Assembly: GCF_017355885.1 (NCBI RefSeq)
Contig: NZ_JAFEUU010000006.1
Coordinates: 186,001-250,000, forward strand
DNA from: Sabulicella rubraurantiaca
Lineage (GTDB): Bacteria; Pseudomonadota; Alphaproteobacteria; Acetobacterales; Acetobacteraceae
Length of the DNA stretch: 64,000 bases
Reading direction: 5' to 3'
The translations under genes were made by a program, and so were the position numbers. The notes under the pieces are model-generated. The model saw only the letters and a list, made by a program, of their open reading frames with translations, was not told where the DNA came from and searched no databases. Below, one piece after another: positions 31,644 to 41,528 of the stretch. Positions within the stretch are counted from its first letter, which is position 1. Every line of letters begins with the position of its first letter.

Positions 31644-33548
31644 ATGAATGATCACGAGCTGACCGAAACCCCGCCGCCACCGCTCCTTCAGGGCGTGCGG
31701 GCGATCGAGGCGGCGCTGCCGACACTGCCCCTGGCGCCCGGCGTGTACCGGATGCTCGATGGCAAGGGGGACGTGCTTTATGTCGGCAAGGCGCGCGCCC
31801 TGCGGAAGCGCGTCTATTCCTACACGCAGACTGCCCGCCTGCCCGAGCGGCTGAAGCGTATGGTGCATGAGACGCGCCGCCTTGAGGTCGTGACCACGGC
31901 CAGCGAGGCGGAGGCGCTGCTGCTCGAGGCCAACCTCATCAAGCGCCTGCGCCCGCGCTACAACATCGTCCTCCGCGACGACAAATCATTCCCCTGGCTG
32001 GTCATCAGCGATGACCATCCTTGGCCGCAGATCGCCAAGCATCGCGGGGAGCGGCGCAAGGGCGCCTCCTATTACGGTCCCTTCGCCTCGGTCTGGGCGG
32101 TGAACCAGACGCTGACCGCCCTGCAGCGCGTCTTCCTCTTGCGCTCCTGCAACGACACGGTGTTCGAAAGCCGGGACCGTCCCTGCCTGCTGCACCAGAT
32201 CAAGCGCTGCTCCGCCCCCTGCGTGGAGCGCATCAGCCGCGACGACTACCGTTCCCTGGTGGCGGAGGCGAAGCAGTTCCTGGCCGGCCACGTCCCCTCC
32301 ATCCAGAAGCGCCTCGCCGCCGAGATGGAGCAGGCGGCGGAGGCGCTGGAGTTCGAGCGCGCGGCTGCCCTGCGCGACCGCATCCGCGGCCTGACGCACG
32401 TCCAGGGCAGCAGCCGCATCAACGTGGAAGGGCTGGGCGATGCCGACGTGGTGGCGCTGCACATGGCCGCCGGCCAGACCTGCGTGCAGGTCTTCTTCTT
32501 CCGCGGCGGCCGCAACAACGGCAACCGTCCCTATTTCCTCACTCATTCCCGCGCCGACATCACGCCGGAGGAGGTGATGGGCTCCTTCCTGGCGCAGCTC
32601 TACGCCGATCTTCCGCCGCCCCCCCTCATCCTCACGGCGGTGGAAGCGCCGGAAGCCGAGCTGCTGGCCGAAGCGCTGTCGGAAAGGGCTGGCCGCAAGG
32701 TGGAGTTCCACACGCCGAAGCGTGGCGACAAGCTGCGCCTCGTCGAGCATGCCGCCACCAATGCGCGCGAGGCGCTGGAGCGGCGCCTCGCCGAATCCAC
32801 CGCACAGGCGCAGCTCCTGGACGGGGTACAGCGTCTCTTCGACCTGCCGGAACGGCCGGAGCGGATCGAGGTCTACGACAATAGCCACATCCAGGGCACG
32901 GCGGCCTATGGCGCCATGATCGTCGCCGGGCCGGCGGGGTTCATGAAGAACGCCTACCGCAAATTCTCCATCAAGGAGGCCAAGCCGGGCGACGACTTCG
33001 CCATGATGCGGGAGGTGCTGGACCGCCGCTTCTCCCGCGCCCTGAAGGAGGACCCGACCCGGGGCGAGCCGGGCTGGCCTGACCTCGTGCTCATCGACGG
33101 CGGGCAGGGCCAGCTGAACGTGGCGCTGGAGGTGATGCGCGACCTGGGGCTGGAGGACATCCCGTTGGTCGCCATCGCGAAGGGGGTGGACCGCGATGCC
33201 GGGCGCGAGTGGTTCCACATGGCTGGGCGGGAGGCCTTCCAGCTGCCACCACGCGACCCCGTCCTCTACTACCTCCAGCGCCTGCGGGACGAGGCGCACC
33301 GCTTCGTCATCGGCGCCCATCGCGCCGGCCGCGCCAAGGCGATGACCCGCAGCGAGCTGGACGACATCCCCGGCGTGGGCGCGGCGGTGAAGCGCCGCCT
33401 GCTCAACCATTTCGGCTCGGCCCGGGGGGTGCGGAATGCGGGCGAGGACGATCTGGCCAATTGCCCCGGCATCGGACGCAGCTTGGCCCGGCGCATCCAC
33501 GGACATTTCCACCCGGGTGCCACCGTGCCGCAGGGGGAAGGGAGCTGA
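31644..33548 (+). CDS. uvrC: Excinuclease ABC subunit C
   Basis: UvrC makes the dual incision around DNA lesions marked by UvrA and UvrB. The 634-residue protein has the GIY-YIG nuclease ([19 protein letters not shown], about residues 33-51), a Cys-rich region ([13 protein letters not shown], about 178-190), the UVR motif (about 227-247), the RNase H-like nuclease half ([13 protein letters not shown], about 408-420) and tandem helix-hairpin-helix motifs at the end (DDIPGVG, NCPGIG). ATG 31644 is chosen; the frame extends to 31587 without conserved sequence. No clear SD precedes it. Confidence 0.96.
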   Translation: MNDHELTETPPPPLLQGVRAIEAALPTLPLAPGVYRMLDGKGDVLYVGKARALRKRVYSYTQTARLPERLKRMVHETRRLEVVTTASEAEALLLEANLIKRLRPRYNIVLRDDKSFPWLVISDDHPWPQIAKHRGERRKGASYYGPFASVWAVNQTLTALQRVFLLRSCNDTVFESRDRPCLLHQIKRCSAPCVERISRDDYRSLVAEAKQFLAGHVPSIQKRLAAEMEQAAEALEFERAAALRDRIRGLTHVQGSSRINVEGLGDADVVALHMAAGQTCVQVFFFRGGRNNGNRPYFLTHSRADITPEEVMGSFLAQLYADLPPPPLILTAVEAPEAELLAEALSERAGRKVEFHTPKRGDKLRLVEHAATNAREALERRLAESTAQAQLLDGVQRLFDLPERPERIEVYDNSHIQGTAAYGAMIVAGPAGFMKNAYRKFSIKEAKPGDDFAMMREVLDRRFSRALKEDPTRGEPGWPDLVLIDGGQGQLNVALEVMRDLGLEDIPLVAIAKGVDRDAGREWFHMAGREAFQLPPRDPVLYYLQRLRDEAHRFVIGAHRAGRAKAMTRSELDDIPGVGAAVKRRLLNHFGSARGVRNAGEDDLANCPGIGRSLARRIHGHFHPGATVPQGEGS

Positions 33549-33599
33549 CCCACCCTGCGGCGATGGCCGATGCCTCCGTTCTGCTCTAAACAATCGCCT

Positions 33600-34208
33600 G
33601 TGCCGACCGACCTGCCCAATCTGCTGACGCTTTCACGCATCGTGGCCATTCCCCTGCTGGTGGCCATGGCAGCGCTGCGCCAGCCCTGGGCCGACATGGC
33701 GGCCTGCGCGGTGTTCTCGGCCGCTGCCATCACGGATTACTTCGACGGCAAGATCGCCCGCGACCGCCAGATCACCTCGGATTTCGGGCGGATGCTGGAC
33801 CCGATCGCCGACAAGCTTCTGGTGGGGGCGGCGCTGATGTGCCTCGCCGGGTTCGAGCGTCTGCCCAACTGGTCGCTCCTGCCCGCCATCGTGATCCTGC
33901 TGCGGGAGATCCTGGTCTCCGGCCTGCGCGAATACCTCGCCGGGCTGCGGATCGGCCTTCCGGTCACCAAGCTCGCCAAGTGGAAGACCGGCTTCCAGAT
34001 GGGGGCGCTGGGCGTGCTGCTGGCGGGCGATTCCGGCGCGGCGGTCATCGGTCTCGGCTTCCTGCCGATCGGGCTGCTCGGCGAGGTGATGCTTTGGACC
34101 GCGGCGATCCTGACGATGCTCACGGGCTGGGATTACCTGCTGGCCGGGCTGCGCCACGCCTCGCCCGTGCCGATGCCCAATGCGGCAAGAGAACGCGGTC
34201 GGCCTTGA
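33600..34208 (+). CDS. pgsA: CDP-diacylglycerol-glycerol-3-phosphate phosphatidyltransferase
   Basis: PgsA makes phosphatidylglycerol phosphate at the inner membrane. The 202-residue polytopic protein has the full CDP-alcohol phosphotransferase signature at residues 46-71: D-x2-DG-x2-AR-x8-G-x3-D-x3-D, with Asp46, Asp49, Asp67 and Asp71. GTG 33600 (MPTDLPNLLTLSRI) matches the common N-terminus of the family; ATG 33570 would add ten residues. It follows uvrC by about 50 bases, a frequent alphaproteobacterial gene pair. Confidence 0.94.
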   Translation: MPTDLPNLLTLSRIVAIPLLVAMAALRQPWADMAACAVFSAAAITDYFDGKIARDRQITSDFGRMLDPIADKLLVGAALMCLAGFERLPNWSLLPAIVILLREILVSGLREYLAGLRIGLPVTKLAKWKTGFQMGALGVLLAGDSGAAVIGLGFLPIGLLGEVMLWTAAILTMLTGWDYLLAGLRHASPVPMPNAARERGRP

Positions 34209-34269
34209 GCTTCATCTTGTTGCGGCGCATTGTCCGACCCACCTTCCTGCCGATGCCCTGGAGTTCTTG

Positions 34270-34914
34270 ATGGGTCTCCGACCGCTCCCCTTGCTGTTCC
34301 TCGTGCTGCTCCTGCCGGGCTGCGCCGGGTTCGAGCGGGGCTTCTCTCGTCTCACCGACGGGCTGACCGATTTCAGCGGGCGCTATGGACCGCAATGGGG
34401 CGGGATGCGCGCCGCCTCGCCGGGTGACAGCCTGACGGTGCAGCGCGTCCGCAGTGGCGGCGTGGCGCCCGAACCAATGGCGGCGCTGCGTCCCGAGCCG
34501 GGCGACATGTGGCCGGCCGAGGACGCGCCGCGCGCCACCCTGGCCAATCCGGATCAGGCGCTGCGCGGCGTCGGCAACCAGCGCATGGGGATGGACGACC
34601 CGGAGAACGAGATCCGTCGCGGTGCCCGGCGCGGTTCCTCCTCGCCGCCGCCCGACCCGCTCAACTTCCCGCCGCAGCGCGCGCCGGAGAACGTGGTGCA
34701 GCCCAACGTCCCCATCCCCGAGCCGCCGCCGCGCCCCTTCCGCGCCGACGGTCAGGTGCTGCCCACCATGCGCGGCCCGACCACCACGACCACCGGCACC
34801 GGCAACGTCTCCACCACGCTGTCGCCGCAAGGGCCGGGCGTCGCTATCCGCGACGGTGCCGTGACCACCATCATCGAACCGGGCCGGGTGGAGCAGGTTC
34901 CCACCCCGCGGTGA
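34270..34914 (+). CDS. Putative lipoprotein, Pro/Arg-rich, unknown function
   Basis: A 214-residue predicted lipoprotein. MGLRPLPLLFLVLLLPGCAGF gives a lipobox LPGC at about residues 15-18. The mature protein is hydrophilic, rich in Pro, Arg, Thr and Gly (for example LNFPPQRAPENVVQPNVPIPEPPP and a Thr run near residue 173), and probably disordered. ATG 34270 is preferred over the upstream start because it opens the signal. No family is recognised. It sits between pgsA and moaD with a 4-base gap to moaD. Confidence 0.72.
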   Translation: MGLRPLPLLFLVLLLPGCAGFERGFSRLTDGLTDFSGRYGPQWGGMRAASPGDSLTVQRVRSGGVAPEPMAALRPEPGDMWPAEDAPRATLANPDQALRGVGNQRMGMDDPENEIRRGARRGSSSPPPDPLNFPPQRAPENVVQPNVPIPEPPPRPFRADGQVLPTMRGPTTTTTGTGNVSTTLSPQGPGVAIRDGAVTTIIEPGRVEQVPTPR

Positions 34915-34918
34915 CGGC

Positions 34919-35170
34919 ATGAAGATCCTCTACTTCGCCTGGGTGCGCGAAAGGACCGGTGTGGCGGAGGAGGAGATCGCCCTACCGGACGGCGTGCGCG
35001 ACATCGCGGCGCTGGTGGATCACCTGGCCGCGCGCTCGCCCGGCCATGCGGCGGCCTTCGAGAACCGCCGCACCATCCGCGCCGCGGTGAACCAGGACTT
35101 CGCCACCCCGGACACCACGGTCGCGCCGGGGGATGAGGTCGCCTTCTTCCCCCCGGTCACGGGCGGCTGA
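34919..35170 (+). CDS. moaD: Molybdopterin synthase small subunit MoaD
   Basis: MoaD is the ubiquitin-like sulfur carrier of molybdopterin synthase. The 83-residue protein begins with MKILYFAWVRERTGVAEEEIALP and ends with the obligatory Gly-Gly (FFPPVTGG), whose thiocarboxylate donates sulfur. It lies one base before moaE, so the two subunits are co-translated. Confidence 0.95.
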   Translation: MKILYFAWVRERTGVAEEEIALPDGVRDIAALVDHLAARSPGHAAAFENRRTIRAAVNQDFATPDTTVAPGDEVAFFPPVTGG

Positions 35171-35171
35171 G

Positions 35172-35618
35172 ATGGCGCCGCGCATCCTCGTCCAGGAAGC
35201 GCCCTTCGACGCGGCGGCGGAAGCCGCGCGCCTCACCGAGGGGCGCACGGATGTTGGGGCGCTGGCCTCCTTCACCGGGCTCTGCCGTGCCGATGACGGC
35301 CTCCGTGCCATGGTGCTGGAACACTATCCCGGCATGACCGAGCGCGCCCTGCTCCGCATCGCGGAGGAGGCGATGGCGCGCTGGCCACTGACGGCCTGCA
35401 CCGTGATCCACCGCCACGGCCGCATCACCCCGGGCGAGCCCATCGTCCTCGTCCTCACCGCCAGCGCCCACCGTGCCGCCGCGCTGGAATCCTGCGCCTT
35501 CCTGATGGACTGGCTGAAGACCAAGGCCCCGTTCTGGAAGCGCGAGGAACTGGCCGAAGGCGGTTCGCGCTGGGTGGAGGCGCGGGCGACGGACGAGGCC
35601 GCCGCTTCGCGCTGGTGA
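35172..35618 (+). CDS. moaE: Molybdopterin synthase catalytic subunit MoaE
   Basis: MoaE holds the active site that converts precursor Z (cPMP) to molybdopterin with MoaD. The 148-residue protein shows GALASFTGLCR (about residues 27-37), EHYPGMTERALLRIAEEA, VIHRHGRITPGE and the catalytic Lys region WLKTKAPFWKRE (about 117-128). ATG 35172 starts right after the moaD stop. Its stop overlaps the next gene by GTGA, which places that membrane protein in the same operon. Confidence 0.95.
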   Translation: MAPRILVQEAPFDAAAEAARLTEGRTDVGALASFTGLCRADDGLRAMVLEHYPGMTERALLRIAEEAMARWPLTACTVIHRHGRITPGEPIVLVLTASAHRAAALESCAFLMDWLKTKAPFWKREELAEGGSRWVEARATDEAAASRW

Positions 35619-36943
35619 CGCAGGCCGCCGCCATACTGGGCGGGGCGGTGCTTCTTGTCTGGCCCGCTTTCCTCAACGGCTACCCGCTGCTCTTCTCCGA
35701 CAGCGCCGCCTTCCTGGCGCAGACGGTCGAACCGCTGATGATCTGGGACAAGCCCTGGATCTACGGCCCCTTTGCCTTGCTGGGGCATTGGCACGTGTCG
35801 CTCTGGGGCACCGTGTTGCTGCAAGGCCTGATCGTCTCGCACTTGGTCTGGCTGCTGGCCCGCGCCGCCGGGCAGGCCGCGCCGCTGCGTCACCTCGCGC
35901 TTTGCACCGCCCTGGCCTTCTTCACCACCGCGCCCTGGTCGGCGGCGATGATCATGCCGGACATCCTGGTGCCGGTGGCGCTGCTTTGCGCCGTTCTGCT
36001 CGGCTGGCACTGGGAGGGGCTGAGGCAGGGCGAGCGCGCGTGGCTTACGCTGCTAGGCAGCGTCGCGGCGGCGGCGCATCTGTCCAACATCCCGATGCTG
36101 CTCGTCATCCTGGCGCTGGCGGTGCTGCTGCGTGAATGGCGCGCCCTGCTGCGCGCCGCGATGCCGCTGGCCGGCGCCGTGCTGCTGCTGCTCGCGACCA
36201 ATCTCGTCGGGCATGGGCGGCTCTCGCTCTCGCCGCACGGTTCCACCTTCCTGCTCGCACGCCTCGTCGCCGATGGCCCCGCCGCGCGCACCGTGGAGGC
36301 GCTGTGTCCCGCGCGCGGCTGGTATCTCTGCGCCTTCGCCGGCACGTTGCCGACCAACTCGGATCTGTTCCTGTGGAGCGGCGACAGCCCGGTGAATCGC
36401 GGCCCCGACGGGGAGCCGCGCTTCCTCGGCGGCGCCTTGCTGTCCGATGAGGCACGGGAGATCGTGCACGAGACGATCCGGCGCGAGCCGCTGACCCTGG
36501 CATGGCAGGCGCTGGGCAACGGGCTGCGCCAGCTCGGCCTGATGCGGATCGGCGACACGCTGGCACGCTCGGACGTGGGGGAGGGGGTGATGCCTCGCCT
36601 CGTCCAGGGTTTCCCGCCCGCCGAGCTTCGCGCCTACGAGGCGGCAGCGCAGCAGCGCGACCTGCTGCTGGACAAAGCCCTCATCATCGCTTGGCTGCAC
36701 CCCAGCCTGGTCGCGCTGGCCGCGCCCTTCGTTACACTCTGGGCACTGCGCGCCTGGCGCACCGAGCGGCGGCGCGAGGCGGGGCTCATCCTCGCCGTGC
36801 TGGCGGGGGTGGTCGGCAATGCCTTCGCCACCGGTGCGCTGTCCATGCCGCATCACCGCTACGGCGCACGCGTGGCTTGGCTCGTGCCGCTCCTGGCCGT
36901 GCTGTGGGCGCCGCGCCTCAGAGGCGCGGCGCGATCCCGCTGA
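35615..36943 (+). CDS. Polytopic membrane protein of unknown function
   Basis: A 442-residue membrane protein with roughly nine to eleven hydrophobic helices spread over the whole length and a hydrophilic loop around residues 215-300 (CPARGWYLCAFAGTLPTNSDLFLW, ending before the later helices). The N-terminal FLNGYPLLFSDSAAFL followed by a periplasmic loop recalls GT39/GT87-like mannosyltransferase topology, but I cannot assign a family. GTG 35615 overlaps moaE. The 3' end overlaps the convergent TolC-type gene by 26 bases. No molybdenum-related motif is seen. Confidence 0.75.
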   Translation: MTQAAAILGGAVLLVWPAFLNGYPLLFSDSAAFLAQTVEPLMIWDKPWIYGPFALLGHWHVSLWGTVLLQGLIVSHLVWLLARAAGQAAPLRHLALCTALAFFTTAPWSAAMIMPDILVPVALLCAVLLGWHWEGLRQGERAWLTLLGSVAAAAHLSNIPMLLVILALAVLLREWRALLRAAMPLAGAVLLLLATNLVGHGRLSLSPHGSTFLLARLVADGPAARTVEALCPARGWYLCAFAGTLPTNSDLFLWSGDSPVNRGPDGEPRFLGGALLSDEAREIVHETIRREPLTLAWQALGNGLRQLGLMRIGDTLARSDVGEGVMPRLVQGFPPAELRAYEAAAQQRDLLLDKALIIAWLHPSLVALAAPFVTLWALRAWRTERRREAGLILAVLAGVVGNAFATGALSMPHHRYGARVAWLVPLLAVLWAPRLRGAARSR

Positions 36944-38357
36944 CGCCCGTCGCCGCCTCGAGCTGCGCAAGGGCAGTCAGATAGGCTTGGCGTGCGTTGT
37001 TGGCTGCGACGCGCGTGGCGTTCAGCGTCCGCAGCGCGTCCAGAACGTCCACCAGCGTCCGCCCCCCCGCCAAATAAGCTTGCTCGGATGAGCGATAGGC
37101 CTGCTCGGCCCGGTTCAGCGCGCCGCCCTCGGTGAAGATGCGCAGGAGGTTGCGGGATTGCTCGTAGCTGGCCCAGGCCGTGGCGAAATCCGCCCGCGCC
37201 TGGAGCAGAGCGGCGCGCGCCACCGCCTCCGCCTGGCCCTGCTGGCCGCGCGCCACGCCAATATTCCCCTGCGTGATCCGGTTGGTGAAAATTGGGATCG
37301 AGAGATTGAAGGAGAATTCGTTGTTGGCGTAGATCTGCCGCGAGGATTCGGGCTGGTCCTGCGACAGCCGCGTGCGGTTCCAGCCGGCGCTGGCCGTCAC
37401 GTCGCGGTAGCGGCTCGCCTGGGCGAGGTCGGTATTCGCCACCGCCGCCCGAAATTGCTGTGAAGCCACCACCACGTCGGGCCGGCTCTGCACCGCATCC
37501 CGCAATTCGCCCTGTGATACGCCGGGCTCGGGACGCGCCTCGAAATTGCCGCGCAGGTCGAAGGCGACGGGCGGCATCACCAGGCGCGGCCGCGAGGGGG
37601 TCTCGCGCCGCTGCGGCCGCGCAGATTGCGGGGTCGGGCTGAAGGACGCGGCATCGGCGGCGAGGGTCACGGCCACCTGCGCCACGGCGGCGGCATAGGC
37701 CTGTGCGGCGGTGGTGAGATCGGCCTCGAAGGGCAGGCGGCTGGCCTGGAAGCGCAGCAGGTCGCCCTCGGGAATCGCGCCGTCCCGCACCTGCCGGCTG
37801 AGCAGCGCTTCCGTTCGGTCCAGGCTCTCCCGGTTGTTGAACGCGACTTCCAGATTGGCGCGCGCCGCCAGGGCCGCGATGAAGGACTGGCGCAGGGTGA
37901 AGAGCTGAAGGCGCAGCGCGTCCAGCACCTGCGCCTCCGCCACCACGATGTTCTCGTCGGCGAGGCGCGTGCGCAGTTCGCGCTTGCCGCCGCGCTCGAT
38001 CAGCATCGTCAGCCCGGCATTGATGTTGGTCGAGGGCGACAGGAAGCGCGCGTCCCGGATGCTGCGGCGGCTCGACTCCGTGTACTGGGCGAAGGTGTTG
38101 CCCACGCTCACCTCCGGCGGTGGCCGCGAGGAGGAAACGAGGCGCTGTGCCCGCGCCGCATCCACGCCGCGCTGCGCGGCGATGACGGCGAGGTTGCGCT
38201 CGACGAGAAGCCGCTCTGCCTCGGCGAGGCGCAGCACCGGCGTTCCGGCCGGCAAGGGCAGGGATTGCGAGCCGCTGGGGGGTTGGCGCCCCTCCTGCGC
38301 GAAGGCGGGTCCGGCGAGGGCGAGCAGCGCCACGCCGGCAAGGAGCAAACGCTTCAT
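36918..38357 (-). CDS. TolC/CzcC-type outer-membrane channel of an RND efflux pump
   Basis: A 479-residue outer-membrane factor. The signal peptide (residues 1-21) ends AFAQE. Two long heptad-rich halves follow the TolC repeat (LRLAEAERLLVERNLAVIAAQRGVDAARAQRLVSS in the first, repeated in the second with RPDVVVASQQFRAAVANTDLAQA). ATGA overlap with the inner-membrane pump gene shows it is the last gene of the efflux operon. The metal substrate is not set by this subunit. Confidence 0.93.
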   Translation of the reverse strand: MKRLLLAGVALLALAGPAFAQEGRQPPSGSQSLPLPAGTPVLRLAEAERLLVERNLAVIAAQRGVDAARAQRLVSSSRPPPEVSVGNTFAQYTESSRRSIRDARFLSPSTNINAGLTMLIERGGKRELRTRLADENIVVAEAQVLDALRLQLFTLRQSFIAALAARANLEVAFNNRESLDRTEALLSRQVRDGAIPEGDLLRFQASRLPFEADLTTAAQAYAAAVAQVAVTLAADAASFSPTPQSARPQRRETPSRPRLVMPPVAFDLRGNFEARPEPGVSQGELRDAVQSRPDVVVASQQFRAAVANTDLAQASRYRDVTASAGWNRTRLSQDQPESSRQIYANNEFSFNLSIPIFTNRITQGNIGVARGQQGQAEAVARAALLQARADFATAWASYEQSRNLLRIFTEGGALNRAEQAYRSSEQAYLAGGRTLVDVLDALRTLNATRVAANNARQAYLTALAQLEAATGVSGIAPRL

Positions 38358-41300
38358 GCGTGAAGTCCTGCGCGGGCGCGCCGCTCGGCCAGCACCGCCT
38401 CACTGCGCGCGAGGTCGCGCGGGCGGCCGAACCGGTCGATCAGTGCCGGGAAGGTGACGAGGATGAAGATGGGGACGAGGCCGATGCCGCCCACCACCAC
38501 CAGCGCCAGCGGCTTGGTGACGTCGGCGCCGATGCCGGTGGCGAGCGCCATGGGCAGCAGGCCGAAGAAGGAGGCGAAGCAGGTCATGAAGACCGGGCGC
38601 AGCCGGTCCTGGCCCGACTGGTCCAGCGCCTGCCGCCAGGGCATGCCCTCGTGCCGCAAATGGTTGAAATGGGACAGGAGGATGATGCCCTCCATCACCG
38701 TGATGCCGAATAGCGCCAGGAAGCCGATCGCCGCCGGGACGGAGAAGTTCAGCCCCGCCGCCGCCAGCGCCAGGATGCCGCCGACCAGCGACAGGGGCAC
38801 CATGGCCATGACCAGCAGCATCTCGCGGATGTTGCTGAACTGCACGTAGAGCAGGACCATGATGATCGCGAGCGCCACGGGCACGATCAGCAGGAGCCGC
38901 CCCACCGCATCCTGCAGGTTGCGGAACTCGCCCACCCAGTCGAGGCGGTAGCCCGGTGCCATCTGCAGTTCGCGCGCCACCAGCGCCTGCGCCTCGCGCA
39001 CCGCGCTGGCCGGGTCGCGTCCGCGCACGGAGAAACGGATGGGCACGTAGCGCGTCCCGTCCTCGCGATACACATAGGCGGTGCCGGAGACGAGGCGCAC
39101 ATCGGCCACGTCCCCCAGCACGGCGCCGCGCGGCCCGCCGACGGGGATGCGGCTGATGCTCTCCAGATCGTTGCGGTAGGGCGCGGCGAGGCGCACGACG
39201 ATCGGGAAGTTGCGGTCGCCGCCCGGCTCGTAGAGCCGGCCGGACTCACGCCCGCCGATCGCCGCCTGCACCACGTCGTTGATCGCCTCGACGGCGAGGC
39301 CGAAGCGCGCGGCGCGGGCGCGGTCGATGGTCACGGCGACGGTGGGCTGGCCCAGTGTCGGGAACACCGCCACGTCATCTAGCCCGCGCACGCGGTTCAG
39401 CAGGCGCTGGATGCGGTCCGCGTAGTTGGTGAGCACGTCGAGCTCCGGCCCGAAGACCTTGATCGCGTTCTCGCCCTTCACCCCCGACGCCGCCTCCTGC
39501 ACGTTGTCCGAGATCATCTGCGCGTAGGAGAACTGCACGCCGAGGAAGCGCTGCTCCAGCCGATGGTTGATCGCAGCAACGAGGCCGAGGCGGTTGTGCG
39601 CCGTGGTCCACTGGCCGGGCGGCTTCAGCGGGATGAAGAACTCCGCGTTGAAGAAGCCGGCCGGGTCGGTGCCGTCATCCGGCCGCCCCTGCTGCGAGGT
39701 GACGGTCAGCGCCTCGGGGAATTCCAGCAGCGTGGCGCGGATGCCCTGCACCGTCTGGTGCCCTTCCTCCAGGCTGATGGAGCCGGGCATGGTCGCGCGG
39801 ACATAGAGGTTGCCTTCCTCCAGCGTCGGCAGGAACTCGGCGCCCATGTGGGAGAGAAGGAAGATGGAGGCGGCGACCAGCACGCCGGCGAGCAGCAGCG
39901 AAATCTCGCGTGCCCGCATCGCGGCGGCGTAGAGCCGGGCATAGGCACGGCGCATGTGCCGTACCAGCCAGGTGTCGCGCTCCTGGCTGTCCTCGCGCAG
40001 CAGCACGGCCGACAGCGCGGGCACCACGGTGAAGGCCGCGACCAGCGACCCGCCGATGGCATAGGCGTAGGTCTTGGCCATGGGGCCGAAGATGCGCCCC
40101 TCGATGCCGCCCATGGTGAAGAGCGGGATGAAGGCGACGATGACGATCAGAAGCGCGAAGGCGATGGGCTTGCCCACCTCGCCCCCCGCGCGAAGGATAA
40201 TCTGCGAGATGCCCGTGATGCCCGGCACCGTCGCCCCCATATGGTGCGGCTGCCGTCGGGCCAGGGACAGGTGGCGGTAGATGTTCTCCACCATGATGAT
40301 GGTCGCATCCACCAGCAGGCCGAAATCCAGCGAGCCGAGGGACAGCAGGTTCGCGCTCTCGCCTCTCGCCAGCATGAGCAGGACGGCGAAGAAGAAGGCG
40401 AAGGGGATGGTGGCCGCGACGACAAAGGCGCCGCGCAGATCGCCCAGGAACAGCCACTGGATGATCAGGATCAGCACGACGCCGAGGATGATGTTCTTCA
40501 CCACCATCTTGGTGGTGACCTTCACCAGCTCCTCACGGTCGTAGATCACCTCGAGCCGCACGCCGGGCGGCAGCACGCCGCCCGCGTTGATGCGCGCCAC
40601 CTCGCGCTGCACGCCATGGATGGTGGGCAGGGTCTGCTCGCCGCGCCGCATCAGCACGGTGCCCAGCAGCACGTCCTCGTCCGACTCGTGTCCCGCGATG
40701 CCGAGGCGCGGCAGGTTGCCCACCTCCACCCTCGCCACGTCCGACAGCAGGACGGGGGTGCCGTCGTCGCTGGCGCCGAGGACGATGTTACGCATGTCCT
40801 CCATGGAGCGGATGAGGCCGACACCCTGCACCACGGCCGATTGCGGGCCGATCTGGATCATGCCCGCGCCCACCGTGACGTTGCCGGCGCGCACCGCCTG
40901 GATCACCGCGGGCAGGGACAGGTTGAAGGCGTTGAGCCGCGGCAGGTCCACCACGACGTTGTAGGATTTGGAGCGCCCGCCGAAGGAGGACACGTCCACC
41001 ACCCCGGGCACGCGCCGGAAGCGCCGCTCCAGCACCCATTCTTGCAGGGTCTTGAGGTCGTCCACCGAGAAACCCGGCGGGCCGACCACGCGGTAGCGCA
41101 TGATCTCGCCAATGGGCGACAGGGGCGAGATGGTGGGCTGCGCCCCATCCGGCAGGTCGCGCAGCACGGCGAGGCGGTTCAGCACCTGCTGCAGCGCCTG
41201 CTCGTAGGTGTAGGCGAAGGTGAACTGCACCCGCACGTCGGACAGGCCGAAGAGCGAGGTGGAGCGCACGGAGTTCAGGTGGGGCAGCCCGGCCATGGCG

Positions 41301-41509
41301 AGCTCGACCGGAATGGTGACGTAGCGCTCGATCTCCTCCGCGCTCTGGCCCGCATTCTGCGTGATGATCACGACCTGGGGCGGAACGGGGTCCGGATAGG
41401 CCTCGATGTTCAGCTTGGCGAAGCCATAGGCGCCGGCGGCGATGAACACCGCGAAGACAAGGAGCACGAGCGCCCGCTGCTGCAGGGCGAAGGCGACGAT
41501 CTGCCGCAT
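38354..41509 (-). CDS. CzcA/CusA-family heavy-metal RND efflux transporter
   Basis: A 1051-residue inner-membrane RND antiporter of the heavy-metal (HME) class, with twelve helices and two large periplasmic loops. The proton-relay motif in helix 4 is intact: DFGLLVD with Asp395 and Asp401, then Glu408 in ATIIMVEN. The Asp-Asp-Glu set matches CzcA-type pumps for divalent ions rather than the AIGAMVDAA motif of CusA copper pumps. The exact metal is not resolved. The gene overlaps the TolC-type gene and lies 20 bases downstream of the adaptor gene. Confidence 0.94.
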   Translation of the reverse strand: MRQIVAFALQQRALVLLVFAVFIAAGAYGFAKLNIEAYPDPVPPQVVIITQNAGQSAEEIERYVTIPVELAMAGLPHLNSVRSTSLFGLSDVRVQFTFAYTYEQALQQVLNRLAVLRDLPDGAQPTISPLSPIGEIMRYRVVGPPGFSVDDLKTLQEWVLERRFRRVPGVVDVSSFGGRSKSYNVVVDLPRLNAFNLSLPAVIQAVRAGNVTVGAGMIQIGPQSAVVQGVGLIRSMEDMRNIVLGASDDGTPVLLSDVARVEVGNLPRLGIAGHESDEDVLLGTVLMRRGEQTLPTIHGVQREVARINAGGVLPPGVRLEVIYDREELVKVTTKMVVKNIILGVVLILIIQWLFLGDLRGAFVVAATIPFAFFFAVLLMLARGESANLLSLGSLDFGLLVDATIIMVENIYRHLSLARRQPHHMGATVPGITGISQIILRAGGEVGKPIAFALLIVIVAFIPLFTMGGIEGRIFGPMAKTYAYAIGGSLVAAFTVVPALSAVLLREDSQERDTWLVRHMRRAYARLYAAAMRAREISLLLAGVLVAASIFLLSHMGAEFLPTLEEGNLYVRATMPGSISLEEGHQTVQGIRATLLEFPEALTVTSQQGRPDDGTDPAGFFNAEFFIPLKPPGQWTTAHNRLGLVAAINHRLEQRFLGVQFSYAQMISDNVQEAASGVKGENAIKVFGPELDVLTNYADRIQRLLNRVRGLDDVAVFPTLGQPTVAVTIDRARAARFGLAVEAINDVVQAAIGGRESGRLYEPGGDRNFPIVVRLAAPYRNDLESISRIPVGGPRGAVLGDVADVRLVSGTAYVYREDGTRYVPIRFSVRGRDPASAVREAQALVARELQMAPGYRLDWVGEFRNLQDAVGRLLLIVPVALAIIMVLLYVQFSNIREMLLVMAMVPLSLVGGILALAAAGLNFSVPAAIGFLALFGITVMEGIILLSHFNHLRHEGMPWRQALDQSGQDRLRPVFMTCFASFFGLLPMALATGIGADVTKPLALVVVGGIGLVPIFILVTFPALIDRFGRPRDLARSEAVLAERRARAGLHA

Positions 41510-41528
41510 GATGGTAAAGGACCTTTGG

